Source: JBDKGD01 sp964513095
Lineage (GTDB): Bacteria; Patescibacteriota; Minisyncoccia; UBA6257; 2-01-FULL-56-20
Assembly (NCBI GenBank): GCA_964513095.1
Contig: CAZELH010000032.1
Coordinates: forward strand, 1 to 9,048
Reading direction: 5' to 3'
DNA length: 9,048 nucleotides
Shown: positions 1 to 4,056 of the stretch, piece after piece
How positions within the stretch are numbered: position 1 is the stretch's first letter
Layout: each line of letters starts with the position of its first letter
Notes under the pieces: model-generated
The model's input: the letters and a program-made list of their open reading frames with translations, nothing else
Told to the model about the DNA's origin: nothing
Database searches by the model: none
Position numbers and translations under genes: made by a program

Positions 1-1
1 C

Positions 2-83
2 TTGAAGAAGTACACGAAGTTTTTTGACTTCACATACTTCAATAAGAGTGGGAGTCGGATAATGTTTCATATCATCGACTCCC
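2..83 (-). repeat. Two-hairpin unit, copy 1
   Basis: Stem 1 pairs 76-83 with 50-57 (GGGAGTCG type, 8 bp). A linker read as ACTCTTAT on the minus strand follows, then stem 2, outer TTGAAG...CTTCAA (37-42 with 2-7) and inner 27-31 with 16-20. It follows the gene at 109-342 and would precede a gene beyond the window edge. Confidence 0.75.
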
Positions 84-90
84 GAAAGGC

Positions 91-132
91 GTCCAAGACG
101 TGTCCGGCTTAATGCACGGACACATCTTGGAC
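91..132 (-). other. 16-pair stem spanning a stop codon
   Basis: 91-98 pairs with 125-132 and 100-106 with 117-123; the middle position (99/124) is a G-U pair only on the minus strand. The TAA of the 77-aa gene (109-111) lies in the 10-nt loop. No T-run follows, so it is not a classical terminator. Confidence 0.65.
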
Positions 133-342
133 AAATTGATCGCTGTAAAAATAATCCTCGCGCCCAAAAAGCGCGAGGATATCCTCCAGTGTGTAAATTG
201 ATGTATACCACCCCACTGGTGGCAGGTTATTTTTTTGGGCAAATTCTTCCGCCAGTTTCCTGGTTTGAAATTCGCCCATCAAAATCGAACCATCTACTAC
301 CACAAAAAATGGTGGTTTGGGAGCTTCAATTTCTTCGTACAT
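109..342 (-). CDS. Hypothetical protein, 77 aa
   Basis: Unrecognised small acidic protein beginning MYEEIEAPKPPFFVVVDGS. A probable beta hairpin (FFVVVDGSILMGEF) precedes a helix (TRKLAEEFAQKN) and a second helical part (TLEDILALFG). The reading frame stays open upstream to 582, overlapping the previous gene, but AAAAAAGGAGGTAGT directly before this ATG decides the start; the upstream open part is filled by palindromes and structured sequence. A 16-pair stem (91-106 with 117-132) contains the last seven codons, with the stop codon in its loop, so translation termination and this structure must compete. The leader carries the pseudoknot-capable motif also found before the 22-codon ORF at 3160-3228. 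Confidence 0.78.
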   Translation of the reverse strand: MYEEIEAPKPPFFVVVDGSILMGEFQTRKLAEEFAQKNNLPPVGWYTSIYTLEDILALFGREDYFYSDQFVQDVSVH

Positions 343-357
343 ACTACCTCCTTTTTT

Positions 358-384
358 GCACTGATATAATGGCGCAGTGCCGCC
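358..384 (-). promoter_or_regulatory. Pseudoknot-capable leader motif, copy 1
   Basis: In transcript order GGCG-GCACTG-CGCC-(7 nt)-CAGTGC, followed by A-rich sequence and GGAGG. GGCG/CGCC can close a hairpin whose loop GCACTG is complementary to the downstream CAGTGC, giving either two exclusive hairpins or an H-type pseudoknot just before the ribosome binding site of the 77-aa gene. Confidence 0.55.
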
Positions 385-393
385 AAAATGTTT

Positions 394-411
394 TGGGAAA
401 TTAATTTCCCA
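394..411. repeat. Perfect 18-bp palindrome
   Basis: TGGGAAATTAATTTCCCA is its own reverse complement and sits in the leader of the 77-aa gene, between a REP-like palindrome and the pseudoknot-capable motif. It could be a dimeric repressor operator; as RNA it would be a hairpin with almost no loop. Confidence 0.5.
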
Positions 412-433
412 TCTGAAGTCACGAAATTCTGTC

Positions 434-455
434 ATTCCGACCGTTGAGCCGGAAT
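434..455. repeat. REP-like palindrome
   Basis: ATTCCG and CGGAAT arms with the GTCATTCC/GGAATC edges typical of the REP family in this window. It lies between the 91-aa and 77-aa genes. Confidence 0.5.
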
Positions 456-480
456 CAAACTTCCCAAATTCGGATGAGAA

Positions 481-519
481 GGGGTGCCTGAAAACAGTTT
501 GTATAAACTGCGACACCCC
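481..519 (-). ncRNA. Bulged stem element, copy 1 (3' trailer)
   Basis: On the minus strand GGGGTGT (519-513) pairs with GCACCCC (487-481). Inside is CAGTTT/AAACTG (505-510 with 495-500) with a 4-nt loop and an unpaired 3' side. The last outer pair is U-G only on the minus strand. It lies 40 nt after the stop of the 91-aa gene and has a counterpart at 1427-1466. Confidence 0.6.
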
Positions 520-559
520 TTTTATTAGATTTGTGGAGCCCAAGATATGGACTCGCGTT

Positions 560-835
560 TTAGTTGTTTTCTTGAACGGCACGAATCACATTGACGCCAC
601 CGTCCAGGTGTTGGTCATCGCCACTCGCAACCGTCAAAATAACAACCACGAATGGTTTACTGCTTTTCGCAGTGAAACACATCTTTGTTTCAAATGGTGA
701 TGACCAGAATTTCCCTTTCTCTTCTTTGACACGGATGCGATCCGTGCCGACAACGCGGAAAAATTCTTCCATGTGCGCCATCACACCATTAAATGTATTA
801 ATGGAGAAATTCGCGACATATTTTTTCTCTTGCAT
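560..835 (-). CDS. Hypothetical protein, 91 aa
   Basis: Unrecognised small protein starting MQEKKYVANFSINTFNGV. The middle is charged (RIRVKEEKGKFW), followed by a hydrophobic strand-like stretch (KPFVVVILTVASGDD) that is too short and too close to acidic residues for a membrane helix. No signal peptide or known motif is seen. The start is well supported by GGGAGGGAGGAAACT directly before ATG. It differs from its neighbours in that no two-hairpin unit separates it from the next gene (109-342). That gap instead holds a bulged stem (481-519), a REP-like palindrome, a perfect 18-bp palindrome and a pseudoknot-capable motif. The pair could therefore be one expression unit of two genes. Confidence 0.78.
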   Translation of the reverse strand: MQEKKYVANFSINTFNGVMAHMEEFFRVVGTDRIRVKEEKGKFWSSPFETKMCFTAKSSKPFVVVILTVASGDDQHLDGGVNVIRAVQENN

Positions 836-893
836 AGTTTCCTCCCTCCCTAGCGAGATTGGCCAGGTCTTGGAAAATCTGCGTTTATCTCAA

Positions 894-968
894 TGAGTCT
901 ACCTTGCTATGCACGATTGCATAGAAGCCAGACTCAATAAAGGTGGGGAGGTTTTTTAGGCCTCCCAC
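894..968 (-). repeat. Two-hairpin unit, copy 2
   Basis: Stem 1 pairs 961-968 with 943-951 (one bulged base). The linker CTTTAT follows, then stem 2 (TGAGTCT...AGACTCA, 930-936 with 894-900) with an inner 7-bp stem CTATGCA/TGCATAG (907-913, 918-924) and a 4-nt loop. It lies between the 104-aa and 91-aa genes. Confidence 0.8.
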
Positions 969-974
969 GGTTTT

Positions 975-1289
975 TTAGAAGCGGGCGTATGCCGAACGAA
1001 CCCGCGCCGCAATTTGCGGCATCAGTTCGCCAGCGTGGACCGCCTCGATAATATTGTCGCCGAGGCCATACAATGGCTCCTCGGCCGGCAGTTCAAAGGC
1101 GGTTGGATCAAAGTTTTGATCCACGTTGAGGCTGCCGAACGCCTCCCAGAGCCCGTCGGAAAAAGACTCGTGCTGTTGACCATTGATGGTCAACAGAAAC
1201 AATTCGACCCGGCTTTGTTTCGGGTCGTACGGAGGCAGTTCGACTGCCTCGATTTTTTTTGCCAATTCTTTCGGCGTAATCTGCTTCAT
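975..1289 (-). CDS. Hypothetical protein, 104 aa
   Basis: Unrecognised small acidic protein, MKQITPKELAKKIEAVELPPYDPKQSRVE at its start (read in two pieces: MKQITPKELAKK then IEAVELPPYDPKQSRVE). A short N-terminal helix is followed by a probable strand (ELFLLTINGQQHESF), an acidic Pro-rich middle (DPTAFELPAEEPLYGLGDN) and a C-terminal helix (MPQIAARVRSAYARF). No signal peptide, membrane segment or catalytic motif is visible. The start is chosen by AAAGGAG seven bases before ATG; the frame is open for 18 more codons upstream, but the first ATG there lacks a ribosome binding site. The stop lies only a few bases from a two-hairpin unit (894-968), so this gene has almost no other 3' trailer. Confidence 0.8.
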   Translation of the reverse strand: MKQITPKELAKKIEAVELPPYDPKQSRVELFLLTINGQQHESFSDGLWEAFGSLNVDQNFDPTAFELPAEEPLYGLGDNIIEAVHAGELMPQIAARVRSAYARF

Positions 1290-1354
1290 ATTTTTCTCCT
1301 TTAAAAACAGAAGTTTAATTTTTGCAACATAGTCGTATGTCACAATAACTTTTT

Positions 1355-1419
1355 TTGAGACTATAAGATTACTCTTACGGTCTCAAATAAAGTGGGGAGT
1401 TCATATGTAATGACTCCCC
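1355..1419 (-). repeat. Two-hairpin unit, copy 3
   Basis: Stem 1 pairs 1413-1419 with 1394-1400 and extends by CAT/ATG past one bulged base. The linker ACTTTATT follows, then stem 2 TTGAGAC...GTCTCAA (1380-1386 with 1355-1361) with inner TAAGA/TCTTA (1364-1368, 1373-1377). Seven A residues and GTT follow, as in copy 6. It lies between the 100-aa and 104-aa genes. Confidence 0.8.
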
Positions 1420-1426
1420 CATCTTT

Positions 1427-1466
1427 GAAGTGTCTTTGAGAAGGTTTAAGTAAACCTCAACACTCC
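1427..1466 (-). ncRNA. Bulged stem element, copy 2 (3' trailer)
   Basis: On the minus strand GGAGTGT (1466-1460) pairs with ACACTTC (1433-1427), with one G-U pair seen only on this strand. Inside is AGGTTT/AAACCT (1452-1457 with 1442-1447) and a 4-nt loop. Compared with the copy at 481-519, both helices show paired changes (A-U to G-C in the outer stem) while the layout stays the same. It lies in the trailer of the 100-aa gene. Confidence 0.6.
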
Positions 1467-1477
1467 TTTTTTGGATT

Positions 1478-1502
1478 TTTGCCCCGCCGATGGCGGGGCA
1501 AA
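1478..1502. repeat. GC-rich palindrome, copy 1
   Basis: TTTGCCCCGCC and GGCGGGGCAAA flank GAT (11-bp arms). The copy at 3057-3079 shares TTGCCCCGC...GCGGGGCAA and differs by a paired change (C-G here, A-T there). It could be a dispersed repeat or a GC hairpin; A/T stretches flank both sides. Confidence 0.6.
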
Positions 1503-1504
1503 TG

Positions 1505-1526
1505 CACATATTGTACCCAATATGTG
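1505..1526 (-). ncRNA. CACATA hairpin with GGGTA loop, copy 1
   Basis: 9-bp stem (CACATATTG with CAATATGTG) 15 nt after the stop of the 100-aa gene. The loop region reads TGGGTA on the minus strand, and ACCCC stands just before the hairpin, so loop and upstream bases could pair. The copy at 3431-3452 keeps the loop and shows a compensated pair. Confidence 0.6.
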
Positions 1527-1540
1527 AGTGGGGGTTGGTT

Positions 1541-1843
1541 TCAAAATTCCTTAATTTTTTCGTATATCTCAAATACTCTATCACACCAACTAACGACATC
1601 CTCTTCGCCAGTCGATGAGACAGCTCCAACGGGGAAAGACCCCGAAAGGTGGGCGACCTTTTTTTGATCGATTAAGACATCGGCGAAGTCGCATCCCCGC
1701 GTTGAAAATGCAGCCATGATTGCGGCGGCAATTAATGGCTGGACTTCCCAAATGTTTCTACCCTCATTGAGGGTAAAAACAGATGTTTCTTCGGGCTGTC
1801 CATTTTCGGATGCCCAGTACGAAAACTCTTTAATTTGGATCAT
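1541..1843 (-). CDS. Hypothetical protein, 100 aa
   Basis: Unrecognised small protein beginning MIQIKEFSYWASENGQPE. The centre (VQPLIAAAIMAAFSTRGCDFADVLID) is an alanine-rich, moderately hydrophobic helix, too interrupted and too close to charged residues for a convincing membrane anchor. The end (EEDVVSWCDRVFEIYEKIKEF) looks like a charged amphipathic helix. The protein is acidic overall. The start is set by AAGGAGGGATTT directly before ATG; an ATG nine codons further upstream is in frame, but the Shine-Dalgarno site would then lie inside the gene. It ends in TGA, showing that UGA is read as stop here. A two-hairpin unit (1901-1985) lies upstream. Downstream come a CACATA hairpin, a GC-rich palindrome, a bulged stem and another two-hairpin unit. 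Confidence 0.8.
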   Translation of the reverse strand: MIQIKEFSYWASENGQPEETSVFTLNEGRNIWEVQPLIAAAIMAAFSTRGCDFADVLIDQKKVAHLSGSFPVGAVSSTGEEDVVSWCDRVFEIYEKIKEF

Positions 1844-1900
1844 AAATCCCTCCTTCAAAAAAATAATCAAAATTAAAACCAGTAAAGAGCGATCTCTTCA

Positions 1901-1985
1901 CCGAGACGACAACATTGTTGTTGCAGTCTCGGATAAGAGTGGGAGCTTAGAGTGCGCATGAGTGTGTGCGATTTTATAAGCTCCC
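1901..1985 (-). repeat. Two-hairpin unit, copy 4
   Basis: Stem 1 is 9 bp (GGGAGCTTA...TAAGCTCCC, 1977-1985 with 1941-1949). The linker is ACTCTTAT. Stem 2 is CCGAGAC...GTCTCGG (1926-1932 with 1901-1907) with an inner CAAC/GTTG stem. It lies between the 238-aa and 100-aa genes. It is the only copy in which stem 2 starts CCGAG instead of TGA, with the pairing kept. Confidence 0.8.
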
Positions 1986-1988
1986 TTT

Positions 1989-2018
1989 GGCGGATTTTTT
2001 TGAAGTGGAAAATCTGCC
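1989..2018 (-). other. Hairpin after the 238-aa gene
   Basis: 1989-1998 pairs with 2009-2018 (10 positions; the GGCGGATTTT arm pairs with AAAATCTGCC, one G-T wobble on the plus strand). It lies between the stop at 2057 and the two-hairpin unit at 1901-1985. The rest of that gap is A/T-rich with nothing else clear. Confidence 0.4.
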
Positions 2019-2056
2019 AGAAAAACCAGAAAAGATTGAGGTGTATTTTTTTATTT

Positions 2057-2773
2057 TTAGACCGCCTCTACCTCTACGCTTTGGCCCATGAAAAATTTGA
2101 GAGCTTTTTCATAGCTCTCAAATTTTTCTTCGCCGTAACTTCCGGTTATCCACACCCCATCATTCTCGTAGGTATACTCAAATACCACGATAAACCCGCC
2201 ACCACATGGGTCTGGGGTAATGCAATACTCAACCTCCTCTGTTGGGCTGTATTTTTCAAACCTCGACATGGGCACCTGTGTTGATTCGAGGGTTGTTTTG
2301 GGTACGTTGACCCAAGAAAACCCAAGTTTTTCCAAATTGGTTTTAACCAACTGCGCCTCCACCGGGTAATCGAGATGATGGCACTTTGGGTCAAAGGCCA
2401 ACAGACTCACCCCCGATCTATCAATCGAGATTGAATGGTCGTTTAAGAATCTGTCAATCAACTCTGCCCATTCGTTTCGCATTGCTTGAATTTCTTCAAG
2501 CCTATGAGCTGCGTCATTCAGCCAATTATAGGCATTGTGCTTGGCTGTGGAGAAAACAGCAATGTTGTTTTCGCATAAACCTTCCGTTAAATAGCCGTGA
2601 AGCCAGTTTGCTCGGGGGGCTTTAGTCATGCCCCAACTATCGTTTTCATCAACTTCTTTCTTGTTCATATGGTCAAGCAGTTCTTGTAAACTGCTTTCAA
2701 TGGCAACCTTACGCGCAACCAGATAGTTGAAAAAAAATGCGATTTTTTGAATGTTCGAAATGTTGGTCATCAT
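2057..2773 (-). CDS. Hypothetical protein, 238 aa
   Basis: No recognised family. It is the largest of the small-gene cluster. The N-terminal half looks mostly helical (residues about 5-110, with QELLDHMNKKEVDEND and AHRLEEIQAMRNEWAELIDRFL). The C-terminal part looks beta-rich, with CITPDPCGGGFIVVFEYTY followed by EEKFESYEKALKFFMGQ. This ending (a strand, a turn, then a helix starting near a 'ESYEKAL' motif) loosely resembles FFVVVDGS...FQTRKLAEEFAQ in the 77-aa protein at 109-342; that is a weak impression, not homology. No signal peptide or membrane helix is seen. GGAGGGATT directly precedes ATGATG; the first ATG is taken, and the second, three bases later, is also possible. About 200 nt of leader separates it from the two-hairpin unit upstream. 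Confidence 0.82.
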   Translation of the reverse strand: MMTNISNIQKIAFFFNYLVARKVAIESSLQELLDHMNKKEVDENDSWGMTKAPRANWLHGYLTEGLCENNIAVFSTAKHNAYNWLNDAAHRLEEIQAMRNEWAELIDRFLNDHSISIDRSGVSLLAFDPKCHHLDYPVEAQLVKTNLEKLGFSWVNVPKTTLESTQVPMSRFEKYSPTEEVEYCITPDPCGGGFIVVFEYTYENDGVWITGSYGEEKFESYEKALKFFMGQSVEVEAV

Positions 2774-2972
2774 AATCCCTCCACGACCCCCCCTACCTTT
2801 CACTTAAAGCTTTCGCTTTTTTATAAGTGATAAGGATTTACTGGGGTTTAAGATTTTTACAGAATCTTTAAAAAACTGATTGCTCATCATCTCATACAAA
2901 CGGATGACTTCAAAGGATTTTCACCTTCGGACGAAGCAATATCGCCCAGATTGTATTTAATTTTTACTTTCT
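2774..2972 (-). other. About 200-nt structured leader of the 238-aa gene
   Basis: No gene is supported here. ATTGCT/AGCAAT closes a domain of about 60 nt (2879-2938) containing CTTCG/CGAAG. Closer to the gene, CACTT/AAGTG encloses AAAGC-GAAA-GCTTT (about 2801-2829 on the minus strand), a GNRA-loop hairpin. A run of seven G precedes the Shine-Dalgarno site. Confidence 0.4.
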
Positions 2973-3051
2973 TTGAGCTTACCAAAGAAATTTTCTCTCT
3001 CCCTGATAAAGCTCAAGTAAAGGGCCGACTCTTTAAGTGCGTGAGTCGGCC
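2973..3051 (-). repeat. Two-hairpin unit, copy 5
   Basis: Stem 1 is a 9-bp GGCCGACTC...GAGTCGGCC (3043-3051 with 3023-3031). The linker is CTTTAC. Stem 2 is TTGAGCTT...AAGCTCAA (3009-3016 with 2973-2980). On the plus strand stem 1 is followed by ATTTTTT and would make a good terminator, but no plus-strand gene is present to need it. Confidence 0.8.
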
Positions 3052-3056
3052 ATTTT

Positions 3057-3079
3057 TTGCCCCGCATGATGCGGGGCAA
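3057..3079. repeat. GC-rich palindrome, copy 2
   Basis: TTGCCCCGCAT and ATGCGGGGCAA are separated by one base. It directly follows the five-hairpin row and precedes two-hairpin copy 5. It is related to the palindrome at 1478-1502. Confidence 0.6.
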
Positions 3080-3233
3080 TTAAGCTGTTGACCTCCACAG
3101 CTTAAAGGAATGTTCTTTGGCGACGCGGAACATACAAACCGCTATTATTTTTGTTGGCGTTATCTACTTTCGCAGATAACGCCGGTCAGGATTCCCACCT
3201 GACCAGCTGTGCTATGAATTTTTTTCATAGCAC
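3080..3233 (-). ncRNA. Row of five consecutive hairpins, candidate structured RNA
   Basis: In transcript order: 3226-3233 with 3209-3216 (8 bp, over the start codon); 3198-3204 with 3184-3190 (7 bp); 3172-3183 with 3156-3167 (12 bp, minus-strand GAAA tetraloop); 3128-3133 with 3110-3115 (6 bp); and 3097-3105 with 3080-3088 (9 bp, loop GGAGGTCA). The 12-bp stem includes a G-U pair only on the minus strand (A3166/C3173 on plus), which with the GNRA loop favours a minus-strand RNA. A GC palindrome (3057-3079) and a two-hairpin unit (2973-3051) follow directly. No known RNA family is recognised. Confidence 0.5.
3160..3228 (-). CDS. Possible 22-codon leader ORF or gene remnant
   Basis: ATG to TAA encodes MKKIHSTAGQVGILTGVICESR. 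It has a strong Shine-Dalgarno site (AAGGAGGTGCTATG) and the same pseudoknot-capable leader as the gene at 109-342. However, the start codon is inside an 8-pair hairpin (GTGCTATG with CATAGCAC), and the rest is taken up by two further strong stems. The nucleotide sequence therefore looks constrained for RNA folding rather than for protein. It could be a regulatory leader peptide, the remnant of a deleted gene that kept its leader, or not translated. A short peptide is plausible but unproven. Confidence 0.3.
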   Translation of the reverse strand: MKKIHSTAGQVGILTGVICESR

Positions 3234-3245
3234 CTCCTTTTTTTT

Positions 3246-3271
3246 GCACTGATTTATGGCGCAGTGCCGCC
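3246..3271 (-). promoter_or_regulatory. Pseudoknot-capable leader motif, copy 2
   Basis: The pairing blocks are identical to copy 1 (358-384). The spacer is 6 nt (ATAAAT in transcript sense) instead of 7 and the A-run before GGAGG is two longer. Differences are confined to the parts predicted to be unpaired. It precedes the 22-codon ORF. Confidence 0.55.
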
Positions 3272-3289
3272 AAGATAAAACAACTTTTT

Positions 3290-3394
3290 TTGAGTTTATC
3301 TTTTAGTGCGAGATCCTTCGCTTACGCTCAGGATGACATACAAAAGACGAACTCAAGTAAAGTGGGGAGCGATGACTGTGCAAGTCGGCTCCCC
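3290..3394 (-). repeat. Two-hairpin unit, copy 6, with REP in loop
   Basis: Stem 1 pairs 3388-3394 with 3364-3370 and has an inner GACT/AGTC stem. The linker is ACTTTAC. Stem 2 is TTGAGTT...AACTCAA (3350-3356 with 3290-3296), and its loop contains a REP-like palindrome. Stem 2 with its loop is 61/67 identical to that of copy 7, and one difference is a compensated base-pair change. Confidence 0.82.
3311..3337. repeat. REP-like palindrome in loop of two-hairpin copy 6
   Basis: GATCC...GGATGACA edges with a CTTCGCTTACGCTCAG core. It sits in the loop of stem 2 at the same place as the element at 4078-4104. Confidence 0.6.
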
Positions 3395-3430
3395 CTTTGA
3401 GTGTTGTCGCGATATCGTTCGTGACCAACG

Positions 3431-3452
3431 CACATACATTACCCAGTATGTG
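3431..3452 (-). ncRNA. CACATA hairpin with GGGTA loop, copy 2
   Basis: 7-bp stem (CACATAC with GTATGTG) in the trailer of the 139-aa gene. It is the same length (22 nt) as the copy at 1505-1526. Pair 7 is C-G here and U-A there. TGGGTA in the loop and ACCCC upstream are kept. Confidence 0.6.
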
Positions 3453-3464
3453 AGCGGGGTTTGT

Positions 3465-3515
3465 ACTCACTGTCTCACGACAGGGAGTGTAATGGCTTGG
3501 ACTAGCCGCAAAGCC
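3465..3515 (-). other. Two hairpins after the 139-aa gene
   Basis: AAGCC/GGCTT (3511-3515 with 3494-3498) starts at the stop codon. Next is ACTC/GAGT around CTGTC/GACAG (3465-3488) with a minus-strand GTGA tetraloop. No T-run follows, so these look like 3' stabilising structures. Confidence 0.45.
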
Positions 3516-3934
3516 TACCAACCATTCTTTTTTTCAACGACTTCGATGGGGCGGAGAAAAACTCCGCTGCGCCCACCGAACGTAACGCCAACTGGATAGT
3601 CGACGTACCACGTACCCGCTGGGTAAGTGGTTTTTTCTTCTTTTTGTTCAACGAATGCTTTATCGCATTCGCTGAAGGGTTTCGTCGTTTCGACTTTCTC
3701 GGCACTCCCGTCTGGGAGCACGAAATACTCGATCCGTTTGTCCTCCATAACCTCAATCTGGTCTTCTCCTTCTCCGATATATTCGAGAAGGGTATTAACC
3801 CAGGTGTAGGACCCGACGTGGGTTCTTTCCGCTGGCGGAGCCGTCATTGCCGGGCTCAGCCAATTTAATCCCGTCAAGTTTGACGGGAACTGAATCGTTT
3901 TTCCACCGACTTGGACGTTAATCATGTTTTCCAT
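3515..3934 (-). CDS. Hypothetical protein, 139 aa
   Basis: I do not recognise this family. The protein begins MENMINVQVGGKTIQFPS and is acidic, with many Glu/Asp in the middle (EGEDQIEVMEDKRIEYFVLPDG) and a C-terminal part rich in beta-forming residues (GTWYVDYPVGVTFGGRSGVFLR written across about 107-130). No signal peptide, membrane segment or metal-binding motif is visible, so it is probably soluble and cytosolic. The start is chosen by AAGGAGG four bases before ATG. The Shine-Dalgarno site sits in the loop of a small hairpin (3935-3952), which may damp or switch translation. The leader shares the string GAAGGAGGGATT with the gene at 1541-1843. It is the first protein-coding gene after the tandem promoters and the long non-coding stretch, and two hairpins follow its stop. 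Confidence 0.8.
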   Translation of the reverse strand: MENMINVQVGGKTIQFPSNLTGLNWLSPAMTAPPAERTHVGSYTWVNTLLEYIGEGEDQIEVMEDKRIEYFVLPDGSAEKVETTKPFSECDKAFVEQKEEKTTYPAGTWYVDYPVGVTFGGRSGVFLRPIEVVEKKNGW

Positions 3935-3952
3935 AATCCCTCCTTCGGGATT
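3935..3952 (-). promoter_or_regulatory. Hairpin holding the ribosome binding site
   Basis: AATCCC and GGGATT flank GAAGGA, so the Shine-Dalgarno site of the 139-aa gene lies partly in the loop and partly in the 3' arm, with ATG directly after. Opening this 6-bp stem would expose the site. Confidence 0.5.
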
Positions 3953-4056
3953 TTCATATTGTTAAGGCCAATACGAACTGCCTCGAGTGAATGATTCACT
4001 CTGGTGATTTTTATGGGAGTTGCGCCCAAAGGTTATCACTAAAACCTTGAATATCG

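Noticed and set aside
343..582. Upstream extension of the 77-aa gene to a 157-aa reading frame
   Set aside because: The extension covers palindromes, a REP-like element and a bulged stem, overlaps the previous gene, and has no ribosome binding site; GGAGG before the internal ATG at 342 decides the start.
2146..2394. Alternative minus-strand ORF within the 238-aa gene
   Set aside because: It is an out-of-frame shadow without a ribosome binding site.
2804..2887. 27-codon ORF in the leader of the 238-aa gene
   Set aside because: No Shine-Dalgarno site and its end lies in a GNRA-loop hairpin; probably a chance frame, though a leader peptide cannot be excluded.
3023..3058. Plus-strand intrinsic terminator (9-bp stem then T-run)
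   Set aside because: It looks good by sequence, but no plus-strand gene is supported, and the other copies of the same element lack the T-run on that strand.
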